From Siphonodentalium dalli (Eukaryota; Mollusca; Scaphopoda; Gadilida; Siphonodentaliidae), in contig CP136063.1 of NCBI GenBank assembly GCA_032622095.1, positions 144,539,950-144,603,949 of the forward strand: a stretch of 64,000 nucleotides of DNA. Direction: 5' to 3'. Position 1 is the stretch's first letter. Every line of letters begins with the position of its first letter. Made by a program: the position numbers and the translations under genes. The notes beneath the pieces were generated by a model. That model was not told the DNA's origin. It was given only the letters and a program-made list of their open reading frames with translations, and ran no database searches. This document shows, in pieces, positions 11,408 through 22,499 of the stretch.

Positions 11408-12712
11408 ATCTTCGGTGTTGATTTTTAACTCAGTTAATGTAGTTGCACACGCTTTAACAAATGGGGGGGGGAGTTTACACGACGAATCATCAAGGGTCGA
11501 ATTCGCAATGAAAGCTTCGTTCAATAAAGTCGCTTTATCAGCATTATCAAATATCATTTCACCATCTGGGTGTTTGAGCGATGTAATTTCTGTATTGGAT
11601 GTGGGGCCCATTAAGTCCTTAACACTTCGCCAGAAGTACCTGGGGGAGGGGTGAGATATGAAATTACGTTGCAAAATTTCTTCGTGGTTTTTTTTGGCAA
11701 ATTTTATTTTATTGTTAATAGTGTTTCTTATTATTTTGTATTTTTTCCAATCCATCTCTTTAGCAGACTTTGTAGCTTTTTTGCGGACTCGGTCACGTCG
11801 TCTGATAAGTGAACGTATTTCAGTTGTAAACCAGTGCTTATCTCTCGGGCGGATCAGGACACGAGTTGTCGGAATTGTTCGATTCATTATATCTTGAAAT
11901 TTACTTGTAAACATTTCAGTAGCATGGTCTACATCCGTACTATTTTCCAATTCTTTGAGCCAATTTGGATCAGAAATAAGTTCTCGAGCTTTGTGAAAGT
12001 CTGTTTTATTATAATTGCGGACAGTCCAATATGAAATTCTAGTCTCACCTGCTTCATACTTAATGAAAGCAGCAACTGCGTAGTGATAAGAAATTTCTAA
12101 AGCTAAGGTCTCAGAGAAATAGCAGGTAATATTGTCACTAATTATAATAGGATCTAATAGAGTATTGGTGGTCGAGGTAACCCTGGTTGGTGTTTTGATA
12201 ACGTTGTTTAATTGGTAGGCAGAAGTCAGTTCACGTATTTCTGATGAAGGATCTAACGCATTTGAATTAAAGTCACCTATTAGAATTATAGGTATATTTG
12301 AATCTAAAACGGTCTATACAACTGTGTCAAGAAGTTCCCAATATCCGCTGTCACAAAATTGCTCAGAACGATAGGACACACACAGAAGGTAACACGAGAT
12401 ATTGGACCTCAAGGCAAACCACATAACGGATGTATCAAATTCCAAAGAATATTTCCGCTCGACAGCTATCTGATCAGAACAATACACTGCAATACCCCCG
12501 CCATAGTTAGATCCGTCATTTCTAATTGGGTCATGATACCCATTCAATCTGATTTTATCCGTTGGAAACATTGAGTCAATGTGTGTTTCAGTGAAACAGA
12601 TAATGTCATAATCGCTAATAATTTCGGTTATTTTCTCAAGTTTGTGTCTAATACTGCGAATGTTTAAATGAAAAATTGATAATGAATCAGAGTCTGAGTG
12701 GTCATTATGTCC

Positions 12713-12739
12713 TGGGCCAGGATTCTGTTCAACTGACCC
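12713..12739 (-). other. 2A-like ribosome-skipping motif (GSVEQNPGP)
   Basis: Nine codons near the N-terminus of the LINE ORF2 encode GSVEQNPGP followed by G. The invariant NPGP and the upstream V-E-x agree with 2A-like peptides; Ser takes the usual Asp position. 2A peptides make the ribosome skip the Gly-Pro bond, releasing the N-terminal part. 2A-like sequences are known in APE-type LINEs of several marine invertebrates. The hydrophobic run just upstream could also act as a signal sequence, as proposed for some of those elements. Activity of this variant is untested. Confidence 0.8.
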
Positions 12740-12904
12740 GCTTATGATTAGAAGAATAGTTAACAGAGGGATAATTCTTATTAATTTTTTATCAAAACAC
12801 GGGATTTTAAGAAATGGCGTCGATTTTCTGGTTCCACGACCCTTTGTATAAATGGCTGCGTGTTTCCCTATCGATTCACGCCGCATGGTAATTTCAACTC
12901 CCAT

Positions 12905-13881
12905 GAGAAACTAAGTCATAAAATAAATTCAGTGCATATTCATGAATCGACAGGGAACTAACATCATCATGTGTACGTGCCAAGCACCACAACACACCCC
13001 GCAGTATTGTTGCATGTTCAGAACTATGAGAGGAAAAGGTCATGAAAATATAAAAAACAAACATGAAAAAATAGAGCGAATGTGTGTGCTCCATGAGTAA
13101 TTTACACTGTTCGGGCTAAATTTGATAATTTTAAATGTGTTATGTAGTTCTCAGCAAAATAAAAACGATTTTGAAACGGTTTTAATCTGGTGGCGTATTC
13201 AGGGGGGGGGGGGGGCACGTCTCTTTAAGGATTACGATAAAAAATAGTGGAATTATTCCGTTTCTAGTGGTAACCCAAGACGCCAACTCTCGGCGAATTT
13301 TGTTCGCTGATTAAACAGCAAAATAGTACATTAATTTAGTTGGGGATAAAGGAATGTATTACATAACTATTCCACCATTAGTATTAGCATTTATCCAGCT
13401 TCGTGCCAATACTAATATGACATGGCAGTGGTCATGAGAGCATAGAATGCACCTTTGTAGCGATTGTTTACTTTTCGAGTTTGTCACCGGAGACAGCAAA
13501 TTCGGTGGGGAAGTTTGGGAACACCGCTTCGGAATTGCTATCGAATCGGATTGTCTTTATGACTATAGATGTTCTAGAATCGTTTTAAATAAGTGACATT
13601 TACACCAACAAGTAAAGTTTAATAGTTTACGGGTGTGGTGTCTTGCTTTTGTACAGTTGGAAAGTTGGAAACAGAGATCGAATTGTGTGTGTTCATCTCG
13701 AACTTCCGGTCGGTCGCCCAATTTATTCTCGACCAAATTTCCCATTTTCCGTTAAAAGAGCAGCTGAAGTCCAGACACAAGTATCACTTGGGTAGTTTTA
13801 CTATTTTAGTGTTTTAAATATAGTTTCTTTAAAAAAAACTAGTTTAATCACCAACTAATATGCGGATTGTCGTAATTATAA
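12905..13881. other. spacer; possible 5' UTR of the LINE, no gene seen
   Basis: No ORF1-like frame is recognisable. A long G run follows TTCA at about 13202-13215. It resembles the G-rich end of the element at 9764, but no partner end was found. Confidence 0.35.
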
Positions 13882-14013
13882 GCAATCAACGTCATTTTCG
13901 ATGCATCTGTCGGCGTATAGAAGTGTCTGAAGCCGAACTACATACTTTTTCATACTTATGTAATTCGGCATCAGACACTTCTATACGCCGACAGATACAT
14001 CGAAGTTGATTGC
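13882..14013. repeat. 132-nt long hairpin (near-perfect inverted repeat)
   Basis: Left arm 13882-13942 and right arm 13959-14013 are reverse complements except for a 6-nt bulge and about four mismatches, with a 16-nt AT-rich loop. The core of the arm is CTGTCGGCGTATAGAAGTGT. It could be a fold-back transposon remnant or a structured RNA; pairing is longer than in a typical animal pre-miRNA. Confidence 0.85.
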
Positions 14014-16329
14014 ATATATATTATGAGCAATGGTCCGGTTGGTAACCATAAAAATTCAACACCGTCTGTAGGTTACAGTGAAGTAATTATTTCCCATAGG
14101 CCTCAGTGTTAACACAAAATGACCTGCAGCGCTGACTAACCACGAATTGTGATAAATGAGTACACGGTCACCAGGATTGGCATCTGCGCAAAGTTTCTGC
14201 ATGAAAAAAATCATATCGTCGTGCATAGAATGTACGTTTAAATTTGGGATTTATAATCGAGAGTCAGAATTGCATGAACAAAATATTGACATTTTTTACG
14301 TCACACCAAAAAAATTCAATTTAGGAACCACGTGCTTTACAATGTGCCAATGTTTTGTTTGGAGTCTGAAATTTCAAGAGGAGTGATTGCATGTATTTTA
14401 TATGTTTAAATATCGAAACTACTATTAACCAACCAGAGCCCAGAATTTTTTTAATTCTCTCCTGCATCTTGGTCCAAAATCCGTTGGAGGGCGCCACCAA
14501 TCGAACTTCTTCACTGTAACCTGTAGCACACCCTTATTGTATTGTTTTGTTGCGATGATAGTCTATGTACTCCACGAGGATGAACGCTTACAAATGACAC
14601 CTTCAGACACATATATTAGCGATACCTGCCATGTGCACTGGGGACGACAGGAAGACAGACTGCATGGCAGGGATATGTCAACACCGAGGAATAATATTAT
14701 ATAACATACACGTGGTATTTTTTAATACTGTTTGTGATATTCACTTGTGTCTATTGTTAATCAAGTATCATATCCTACCTGTAATCGTGTAATGTAATAT
14801 AAATTGAGCTATTCTAAACACAAACGCAACAGAACTGCAAATACGCATATAATTCCATGCGTGATACGTCCCTTCGGAAATATAGCGAAACAAATATTAG
14901 TTCTGTTTGGGGTGTTATTGATTATATTATGCTATTTCACTGGACCATCACCCCACTTAACGTTGCAACCAACGACCCTAGTAAGCAATTGACAACAACT
15001 AAGTTGCTCATCATTTGCATCACATCTCCACACTTATCGGGATTCGAAATAGGTTCATCGTCGCTATAGATGGCTTAACATACATGTGCCGGACCTAGTG
15101 AGCACCTACTGTTGTTATTGAGGATTGAGTAGATAACTATAATCCTATAGATACAGTTTAATCGGCATCGTGGCTCTAATTCTTGCTATATTTATGTGGA
15201 TGTCAGGAGTTAAATAGTGCAAAGGAAAAATGACTCGAATACCGCCAAATGGATGTCATGTTGAAACTCGGTCGTATTGTGGCAGTTTGACATGGCATGA
15301 TTTGACAATGCATGACGTCGCTTTTCCAAAAAAACTAATGAACATAATACCAGTAATATTTATCGGATGTGTGTCACGTTACCCACAGAAAAAAAAACAA
15401 CGTATACACACATGCGAATAACCTACAAAACCCATAACATATAGATGCTCTTGCAACGCAGAAGCTTGTCGTTTTGTCGGAACATTGTTTTTTGGTCTCC
15501 ATCATCGCTTTTACATAACCAGTTACCTTATACATATTGAGATACAGACTCTGCGAAATAAAATGCCGCAACATATAACGCACTGGCGATGTTCTAGTCC
15601 GGTTTGCATTCTTGTTCTGTTGGACCCCATCTTGGATTTTATTAACCTTCCTATTCTTGGATTTGAACGAACTCCTGCATTTTCTGTGAATCCGGAGTAT
15701 CCTACATACTATTATGACACCATCAACTGTGCATTGTTAATATGTTAATGGATACAGCCTGCACGAACGCGTCTATGTGGATATGTATGAAATTTGGGGA
15801 GGGGGGGGGGTGCTAACTTTTTATTTATTTTTATTTTTATTTCACCAAGTGGAAAGCTATACTATGATATGAACATTGTTATGACGGGAATACCCTACCA
15901 TTTCCAAAAAAGATATTACATGGACTAATTAGGTGCATATGCTATATTTGAATTGAGTCGATACACGACACTTTGTCCGAATAGCCTTGAATTTTTAAGG
16001 CGTCACGTTACATTCTTTACCATGCATGACGTAGCGAAATCAGAACGAAATCATAAACAATATGTTGAATTTGATTATGTGTCAAAAATGTTTTATTGGT
16101 CCAATTTTGGTGCCGGGTTAGCCAGTTGTCTATTGCCTGTAAACCTCTGAAAATATGTCAATATGTCTGTAGGGTACCATATGCACCACAGCTAAAATAG
16201 ATATTTTGTCACCTGTTTCTGTTCGGTGCCTCTGAGTTCCAAAACTAGAGTAATATTCCCATAAGAAAATGATGGTCGCACAGATTTCCCCGATGTGCGA
16301 AACCTACCCCAAGCACCACCTAGACTAAT
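14014..16329. other. intergenic, no recognised gene
   Basis: Only short, unconvincing open frames are seen. A G run lies near 15801-15811. Confidence 0.4.
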
Positions 16330-16824
16330 CACAGTGAATAAACCGCACAACCATATAATCGGAAGTCGCTTTCGCCAAGACGAAACATTCGATAATTAGA
16401 ACATAAATACCACAGAAGGATCAAAACAACACCATAAAAACAAATTTTCAGACCGAATGGACGGTTTCTCCACAGCTATAAACGTAAGTATAAATTGTAC
16501 ATACATATTTGCCGATCGCAAGCGGGCTCCATTTGAGCGAAGGACATTTGTCGGAAATCCCACTATATTGCAACGGAAAGGCCGTTGTGTGTGCAACATA
16601 ATATTGACATTACCTTGGCCCTGGTGTATTCACAATCTGAAAATAGGGACTATTTATTTGGACACCCAACGTTTTTAACTGTGGGGAAACCGTCTGTCCG
16701 GTCTGAAAACTTGTTTTTATGCTGTTGTTTTGATCCTTCTGTAGTATTTATGTTCTAAAAATAGAATTGTTCGTCTTGGCGAAAGCGACATCCGATTATA
16801 TGTTTGTACGGTTTATCCACTGTG
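16330..16824. mobile_element. fold-back element with ~148-bp terminal inverted repeats
   Basis: Left arm 16330-16477 (CACAGTGAATAAACCGCACA...) and right arm 16677-16824 (...GTTTATCCACTGTG) are reverse complements with roughly one mismatch in ten. They enclose about 199 bp without a convincing gene. Both arms contain TCGCTTTCGCCAAGACGAA and AGAAGGATCAAAACAACA. No clear target duplication was found. It is a MITE or fold-back element of unknown superfamily. Confidence 0.85.
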
Positions 16825-17000
16825 TCAATGGTTGTATGGTATGTCCCGCTTCTATAAGGGCACTTGGGCCAAAATTTTGTTTTGTTAAAATTATTAAATC
16901 TATGCTGAAGATGAATATACTATGTTGACAATTCATTATTACACGGTTTGCATGCATTCGTGACTTAAACCAACTGGTGGTATGTGTTTTATTCACCGTT

Positions 17001-17395
17001 AAGTTTGGTTGAGATCAGTATGTTCTATCATCAAATGATACGGGATGGAATGTTGGACTTGGTTAGCTATTGACGCTGTGCACATTGTGTTTGTACTGAT
17101 TATCTTATCGCGAAGATTGTAGTGTTTATTTAAACATATTTTATTATCCCTCAGTAAACAAATAGAATATCTATCCCTTATGTGTATGGAAAATATTGAT
17201 TCATTTCATTCTGGGCTCAATATGAATTTTATAAACATATTGGCCAATTATATAAGGTAAAAAAGGATAGAGAAGTGTTATTATAACGAACCAAAGTCGG
17301 ACGCTTTGTGTCGTATATAGACTATATCTGATTTTGTGACGTCACCAATTATTATCTAATACCACACTGGTGTTTTGAATTTTAGCGACCACTTT
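17001..17395. repeat. 395-bp direct repeat, copy 1
   Basis: It starts AAGTTTGGTTGAGATCAGTA and is identical, by eye, to 18069-18463. It flanks a LINE 3' fragment, so it is best read as an exceptionally long target-site duplication; a local tandem duplication is the alternative. Confidence 0.9.
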
Positions 17396-18068
17396 GGTGC
17401 AAATCAAATGGTATCGCCTTGTTAGCCACAAGAAAGATTGCAATTCTTGGATCCCTATCAATGGGCGGTAACTCTATGATGAATCTGTTTTGGCTACTGA
17501 TAAAACAATACATATACAAAACTAAATTTAAGCCTGATATGTTATCACTAAAATCCTTTCTATCAGAACTACAATCTAGATATTTACAGGAGAAATTGTT
17601 GGCACAGTGCCAAATGAAATTACCCTCTTTTGAGAAAAACTGGTTTTTAATCATTGAAGCTCTTAACAAAACGTCAGAAGCAAACAAACCATGATGTATC
17701 AAAATATCGTTCCCGAGGAAGAAGTGCCGAAAAACCGCCGAGTTGACCCACCAGAAAGGGAAAAAACTTATTTCAACATCAATCAAAATCCCATTATACT
17801 CAGCAAAGAGCTATATATACACAATTAATATCTTATAAGCCTTGAACCTACCGATATTAGCTCTTTGACTAAACATATGTCTAACATAGCTTGCGGGACC
17901 CATACCAGAAACGTGTATAATTACAAACTTGTCGCGATGAGTGAAAGAGCATGTGAGCGAAAGGATGTATGCAAGTTACTGATAGACTGGGGATGAAAGA
18001 GTTGGTGTGTGATCTTGTTTTGCAAATCTTGTTACAATATTTATATACATTTAATCTTGATCAATAAA
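17396..18068 (+). mobile_element. 5'-truncated LINE 3' end between 395-bp direct repeats
   Basis: The first 300 bp encode a LINE-type post-RT segment (MMNLFWLLIKQYIYKTKF, then SFLSELQSRYLQEKLLAQ), resembling the helical region downstream of the thumb in L2/RTE-like proteins. The remainder is non-coding and ends CTTGATCAATAAAAAG, like a LINE 3' terminus with a polyadenylation-type signal. Heavy 5' truncation and direct repeats at both ends fit target-primed reverse transcription. Confidence 0.65.
17419..17694 (+). pseudogene. LINE ORF2 C-terminal fragment
   Basis: An open frame of about 91 codons is rich in Lys, Leu and aromatic residues and resembles the C-terminal helical region of non-LTR retrotransposon proteins (WLLIKQYIYKTKFKPD). 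No catalytic motif is present because the element is 5'-truncated within this region. The assignment rests on motif style rather than a diagnostic residue. Confidence 0.5.
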
Positions 18069-18463
18069 AAGTTTGGTTGAGATCAGTATGTTCTATCATC
18101 AAATGATACGGGATGGAATGTTGGACTTGGTTAGCTATTGACGCTGTGCACATTGTGTTTGTACTGATTATCTTATCGCGAAGATTGTAGTGTTTATTTA
18201 AACATATTTTATTATCCCTCAGTAAACAAATAGAATATCTATCCCTTATGTGTATGGAAAATATTGATTCATTTCATTCTGGGCTCAATATGAATTTTAT
18301 AAACATATTGGCCAATTATATAAGGTAAAAAAGGATAGAGAAGTGTTATTATAACGAACCAAAGTCGGACGCTTTGTGTCGTATATAGACTATATCTGAT
18401 TTTGTGACGTCACCAATTATTATCTAATACCACACTGGTGTTTTGAATTTTAGCGACCACTTT
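18069..18463. repeat. 395-bp direct repeat, copy 2
   Basis: Identical by eye to 17001-17395. The offset is exactly 1068 bp along its whole length, so there are no internal indels. Confidence 0.9.
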
Positions 18464-19429
18464 TGTCGCACAGTAGATCGGTGGGATTAAAGCATTAATG
18501 TCGTAATCGGAAATAAACGTGTGTGTCTTTCAATTGCCGGCGTTCCAAAATGAGGGGAGTTACTATCGGATTTATGCACAGTTAAGTTCATTCGTAGCGG
18601 CGGTTTACATTATATTGAGAACATAATTATATGACATATTAAGGACTGTCAAATATTTGCATTGGAGTGGCCTAAAATATAAATCGCGCGTGCAATGGGA
18701 AAATCTCAGTCACTCTGGCAGGGCGGGAGACAATACTGGATTCGAATTATCCTAATATTACATAGTACCTGCGTGAATCTGATAGATAGCCTTCTATTTT
18801 CATGAATCGACAAGAAACACATACTTATGAACAAAGAAGAAGATAAATTCAGGTTATCGCGAATTCGGTCGACGATGAAAGCTACACGATGACGTCGTTC
18901 GTCGAGTTTCGATGAAATCGACATGATGACATTTTATAAATGAAAGGAACATGATGAAATCGACAAGCTTCGTCGTCCAGTACACATCTCAATCGGATTT
19001 CGCACACATAATGGTTAATTTCAATAAAATACTCACTTCTCGACAACAACCAAAAGTCTTCACCTATGAATACTGTCAGTTTGATGTTGGGAGTTTATAT
19101 CCAATAATAATTTGTGCAAAAGGAACTGGTTTAAAAAAAAATTATGTTTAGGTTTTAAGTCTGAGGTGATGATGTTGTAGTCTATTTGCATTGTTAATAT
19201 GTTATTTCTCACATGCCCTGGTGTATGATATACCTAATGTATACACGAAATTGCTAGCTATAGGACCCACTCTTTCGATGAACCCCTGTGCATGTCTGGA
19301 GTGAAATTAATCATAATCACACCACGATATAAGGTCAAATTTAGTGAATCTCATGTGATGGAATATATACGCATCTATGAAGTTATTTTTATAAGATTAA
19401 GTTAAGGCACGTGATACACTCTTAAAACC
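18464..19429. other. intergenic, no recognised gene
   Basis: No supported coding or repeat feature. Confidence 0.4.
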
Positions 19430-19540
19430 ACAGGTACAATGGAGTACCTACATATAGGTACTATACCTTTCCGATTGGAGTACCAAAATGTCGGTACTCT
19501 GGGGTGCCTGTCCATGAACTCTGGGGTACCTGTCGATGTT
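19430..19540. repeat. GGTACTCTGG-type palindromic minisatellite fragment
   Basis: Short repeats of GTACC and GGTACTCTGGGGTACCTGTC type. They match the theme of the array at 30222-30475. Confidence 0.65.
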
Positions 19541-20099
19541 TTGTAAGTAAGTAAGTAAATATTTATTTATGGCATATCATCATACAAATGTAATACATAT
19601 CAAATTAAGTAATAAACATAAATATGTCATATGGTGGTGGCATGACCATAACGGAAATTATGGAAAAAATATGGAAATACAAAATTTACACAAAATTGAC
19701 ATACTGGGTGGGGTTTAAACCGTCTTTTGCCATATATATATACTATAGTGGTTAAGCTCAGAGATACATGCAGGGTCCAGCTATCAAGTTACAAATAGCA
19801 AACATTGGATTGTACCCTGAATACTTCTCCAATGCATTCTATTAAAAGTGTTTAGACTAGACAATGTACTAAATCAGTTTGCACCGAATAGTTAATATTT
19901 AATATTTGCACTGAATATAGGCACTCAACAAAACACAGAAGAAAAAATACATAGACGTATATATGCACACATGCACATAAGCGCACACATACATACATAT
20001 ATACACATATTCATCAGGCACCCCCTTCACTTCTTTCCCTTTATTTCTTTCCCTTTTGTTTTTTTTTGTTTTTTTGTTTTGAAGATTATTTTTTAAAAT

Positions 20100-20426
20100 T
20101 CATTTTACTGGAGTCCTAAAGATTCCAGTTAGGCCAATAACTCCAAATTTTGATTTGTTAGTTGGTAATTCGAACATCAGCGTATTAAAATCATCCCAGT
20201 GGGAATTAGGACAGTTTAGGTGAAAAGCGGATTGACAGTCATCACTTGTAGATACATTATCATGAAACGATTTTGGAGAAAAGTACTGACAATTGGGTAT
20301 TTGTAAAATAGTCTCATCATCTTGTTCCCTGGGCCAGAAATAAGTTTTTTTAAAGTTGTAATTGTGATCTTCATCCAGCTTGCCGAGTGCCACAGTCCTT
20401 TCTGAATTAACCTCAGCCATTGTCAA
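20100..20426 (-). pseudogene. LINE ORF2 N-terminal fragment (start of APE endonuclease)
   Basis: The frame begins MTMAEVNSERTVAL and reaches SAFHLNCPNSHWDDFNTLM...FGVIGLTGIF. This matches the first endonuclease motifs of LINEs (xLHLNxRSL... and VIGLTETW); the catalytic Glu position reads Gly here. The frame ends at 20100, where the element is deleted. Non-functional. Confidence 0.7.
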
Positions 20427-20929
20427 GAGTATAACAATTACAATATATTATTATAGTGAGCTTGTAATTAAAAATTATACAATGACTAAAACCTCTAGCT
20501 GAATAAAGATCAAATATAATAATTAAGGTCCAAAACATGATGCCTGGCATTTGCAGAATGAGGTCCTCAGAGGACAAGTCCAGCGACGCTATCCCACAAA
20601 GCAGGCTAGCATGACTAAATCCACATCCCATGTACCCCACTCCACATGGCCTACAATCCGAAGATGTCCTATTATATGCAAATATCAAGATAAAACAGAA
20701 GTAAATTATCATTTCACCAAACCCCAGTATGCCAAATCTATAACAATTATTGAAACAGTTACAGTGTCCCATACCTAAGTATATATCACTTCGGTAACAG
20801 AATGCTACACCTAACAGCACACATATTTATAGTTTATATTAATTGAAGCTTGATATAAATTCTTTTAATGATATGATTCATGTTTTGCTAGTGTTTATAT
20901 GCTGTTCATAGTACATATATCAGCAACAC

Positions 20930-21157
20930 TTAGTCTACCCACTTTCCAGTATTATCAATGGTTTCCAAAAGTACTCTTACACCAACCACTCTGATCCGGG
21001 TTTTAATGTGCTCCTTCTGCCTAATGTCAAAGGCTATGCTGCTTAACCTTCCACGGGCACGCTTCATTCCAGGAGGAAGATCGGTTCTGATGCTGATTTT
21101 ACTCTGTGGTGAGAGGTTCTCAGAACGTTTACGACAACCTAGAATACTGTAAAGCAA
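20930..21157 (-). pseudogene. LINE ORF1 C-terminal fragment
   Basis: The peptide contains SIRTDLPPGMKRARGRLSSI and a following basic beta-rich segment. This resembles the C-terminal domain after the RRM in LINE ORF1 proteins (LPPxxKRxRGRLxxIA). It is placed as expected, just upstream of the ORF2 start on the same strand. Confidence 0.65.
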
Positions 21158-21592
21158 ATCCAGTCATTACCGACACGGACTCCAACCATTCTAGCTTTAA
21201 GTCTCTTGGGAATAATGCCAGCCGAACGAGAAATTCATTTACGAAAACTGTGTTTCCTGGAAAAACTTGTACATTTGCCAATTGGCCACCAAACGCCACT
21301 CAAATTATTTCTTTTCAAATCTTACCAGGTCGTGCTATTTAGTCGGCAGGTGTCTGGATTTGTCAAAGATATTATCTGCATTCTGAAGAAATATGATCTG
21401 TATTCGTTCCTTACTGTATATATGGAGAACGGCATCTTTCCTTCTAAATGCCAATGGAGTAAAATTGTTCGCGAGAAAATAGAGACTGACTACTGTGCAG
21501 AATGGAGACAATCTACAGCAGATAGAGCTGAACTTTCATTACTGCGCGATTGCCATATTCAACCTAATAGACTCTGGAACATCACTACCTAA
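21100..21592 (+). pseudogene. LINE ORF2 C-terminal fragment, opposite strand
   Basis: The frame reads SLPTRTPTILALSLLGIMPAEREIHLRKLCFL...LVHLPIGHQTPLKLFLF...SGFVKDIICILKKYDL. It is clearly homologous to the protein at 32872-33772 (TDIALGLVGQLPVQREIHVRKLCFLGQLIHLPTGHQTPLKLF). One internal stop lies near 21126-21128. It abuts the minus-strand LINE at about 21100. Confidence 0.8.
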
Positions 21593-21676
21593 TTCTCCCC
21601 TTTCTCCCATTGATCTGATATCAATTTTTCTAATAACAACTGTATTATTAATACCAACTCTCAGTCTCACTTAAAC

Positions 21677-22100
21677 CGCCCAGATAGCACACGTACGTTG
21701 GGCCAACGTTGGAATAATTACGTTGGCCCAACGTCAGCTTTTGTGGTTGGTACGACGATGGCACAACGTCGACTTGCGTTGGAATAATTACGTTGGCCCA
21801 ACGTCGGCTTTTGTGGTTGGTATGACGATGGCCCAACGTCGACTTGTTGGAATAATTACGTTGGCGCAACGTCGGATTTTGTGGTTGGTACAACGATGGC
21901 GCAACGTCGACATGCGTCAGGTTTTGCACGTTTCAAACATGGCTACGTTGGCCCGACGTTGGACAACCAACGTTGGGGCAACGTTGGTTTTACCGCTGGT
22001 TTAACGTTGGCCCGACGTTGAAAACGTAACGCACTAGGCGATATGTGAGGTTAGTAGGTGCGTTAGATGTCGACGTTGGACCAACGATGGCCCAACGTTG
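21677..22100. repeat. AACGTTGG minisatellite with terminal inverted end (left)
   Basis: It begins CGCCCAGATAGCACAC next to TTAA (21671-21674), followed by units such as GTTGGCCCAACGTCGGCTTT and palindromic CCAACGTTGG motifs. Three near-identical ~65-bp units lie between 21700 and 21910. It matches in kind the array at 27985-28467, whose outer end is the exact reverse complement. Confidence 0.8.
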
Positions 22101-22214
22101 GTCATAGTGTGGAGAAATCGGTCGATTACGTCGCGTCGCGTGTTTCTTTTTCAAATAACGCTTTGGTTTATTGACTGAACTTGCATTTGTGTTCTGAGTG
22201 AGGTTCTTGGTTTA

Positions 22215-22281
22215 ATGGATTATTATTTGGATAATGCACCACGGAACACCATAACCAGCTATAGGACCCGAAGAAGTACCG
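22215..22281 (+). CDS. candidate first exon (MDYYLDNAPRN...) with strong splice donor
   Basis: An ATG at 22215 opens 22 codons plus one base, followed by a consensus donor (CCG|GTAAGTAA, GT at 22282-22283). The peptide is MDYYLDNAPRNTITSYRTRR then ST. It lies just inside the left AACGTTGG array and could belong to the larger inverted-end element or to an unrelated gene. No downstream exon was recognised up to 27960. The exon is short, so this is tentative. Confidence 0.35.
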
Positions 22282-22499
22282 GTAAGTAATTTAGTTGAGA
22301 ATATCATGCCGAATAACTTGGAATTTCAACGATAAGCGTGCGTCGTCGGATTCATTTCCTCCACAACCAACTTAAAGTTTGAATTTGAAGTTTAACCCTT
22401 CAATTGTCAGAAACGAAAACAAATAAATGTATGTCAGTTTCGTGTGATTGCATCCGACTGTATGAGGAAGAAAATGTCATTCTAATTACTATCTAAAAT

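Larger units (their letters stand above)
7740..12904 (-). mobile_element. CR1-like non-LTR retrotransposon with 2A-like peptide, nearly full-length ORF2, inactivated
   Basis: Read from right to left the element has an N-terminal 2A-like peptide, an APE-type endonuclease, a linker, a reverse transcriptase, a C-terminal CxCx...H...C knuckle and an AT-rich 3' end with AATAAATATT near 7758. Its 5' limit is uncertain because no ORF1 was found right of 12904. Two other elements sit inside the RT region: 10515-11407 (9-bp TSD) and 9764-10325 (7-8 bp TSD). Removing them leaves about 3.7 kb. The architecture is that of CR1/L2-group LINEs. The nested insertions show that this copy was already in place, and probably dead, before they arrived. 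Confidence 0.88.
8067..12904 (-). pseudogene. LINE ORF2 (2A-like peptide, AP endonuclease, reverse transcriptase)
   Basis: The frame opens at 12904. Residues 42-55 are hydrophobic and run into GSVEQNPGP (residues 56-64). The endonuclease follows, with FHLNIRS, ICFTETH, GGGIAVY and IILIGDFN. The same frame continues past an in-frame TAG (12314-12316) to about 11417. The RT resumes at about 10505-10334 (DPNKASGYDDI, then SLKSSIFPAI) and left of 9756 (NVVPIFKKNDRTSTSNYRPI). Further blocks are FQSGFTPGHITTY, FCDISKAFERVWH, the catalytic box and a C-terminal CSCGYPLEDASHYFLHC. Lesions: TAG 12314; two nested insertions; a TGA in place of a Trp codon near 10350 and a frameshift near 10430; a frameshift near 9665; TGA at 9317-9319; YADV instead of YADD; a frameshift near 8793; TAA at 8496-8498. 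It cannot make an active protein. Confidence 0.88.
19541..21157 (-). mobile_element. internally deleted LINE (ORF1 C-terminus, ORF2 start, 3' end)
   Basis: Read on the minus strand: an ORF1 C-terminal segment (21157-20930; ISIRTDLPPGMKRARGRLSS, then IKTRIRVVGVRVLLET), an intervening segment, the start of ORF2 (20426-20100), then a jump to a typical 3' end. The 3' end has ATAAATAAATATTTACTTAC followed by TTAC repeats at about 19541-19575. The RT and most of the endonuclease are missing. Element order and tail agree with the CR1/L2 type. Confidence 0.72.

Noticed and set aside
17001-18463. LTR retrotransposon with 395-bp LTRs
   Set aside because: The repeats lack TG...CA termini, there is no primer-binding site or polypurine tract seen, and the 673-bp interior is LINE-like.
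20413-20820. 135-codon hydrophobic minus-strand frame resembling a membrane protein
   Set aside because: It lies exactly between the ORF1 and ORF2 fragments of a minus-strand LINE and ends by overlapping the ORF2 start, so it is read as the element's inter-ORF or upstream region.
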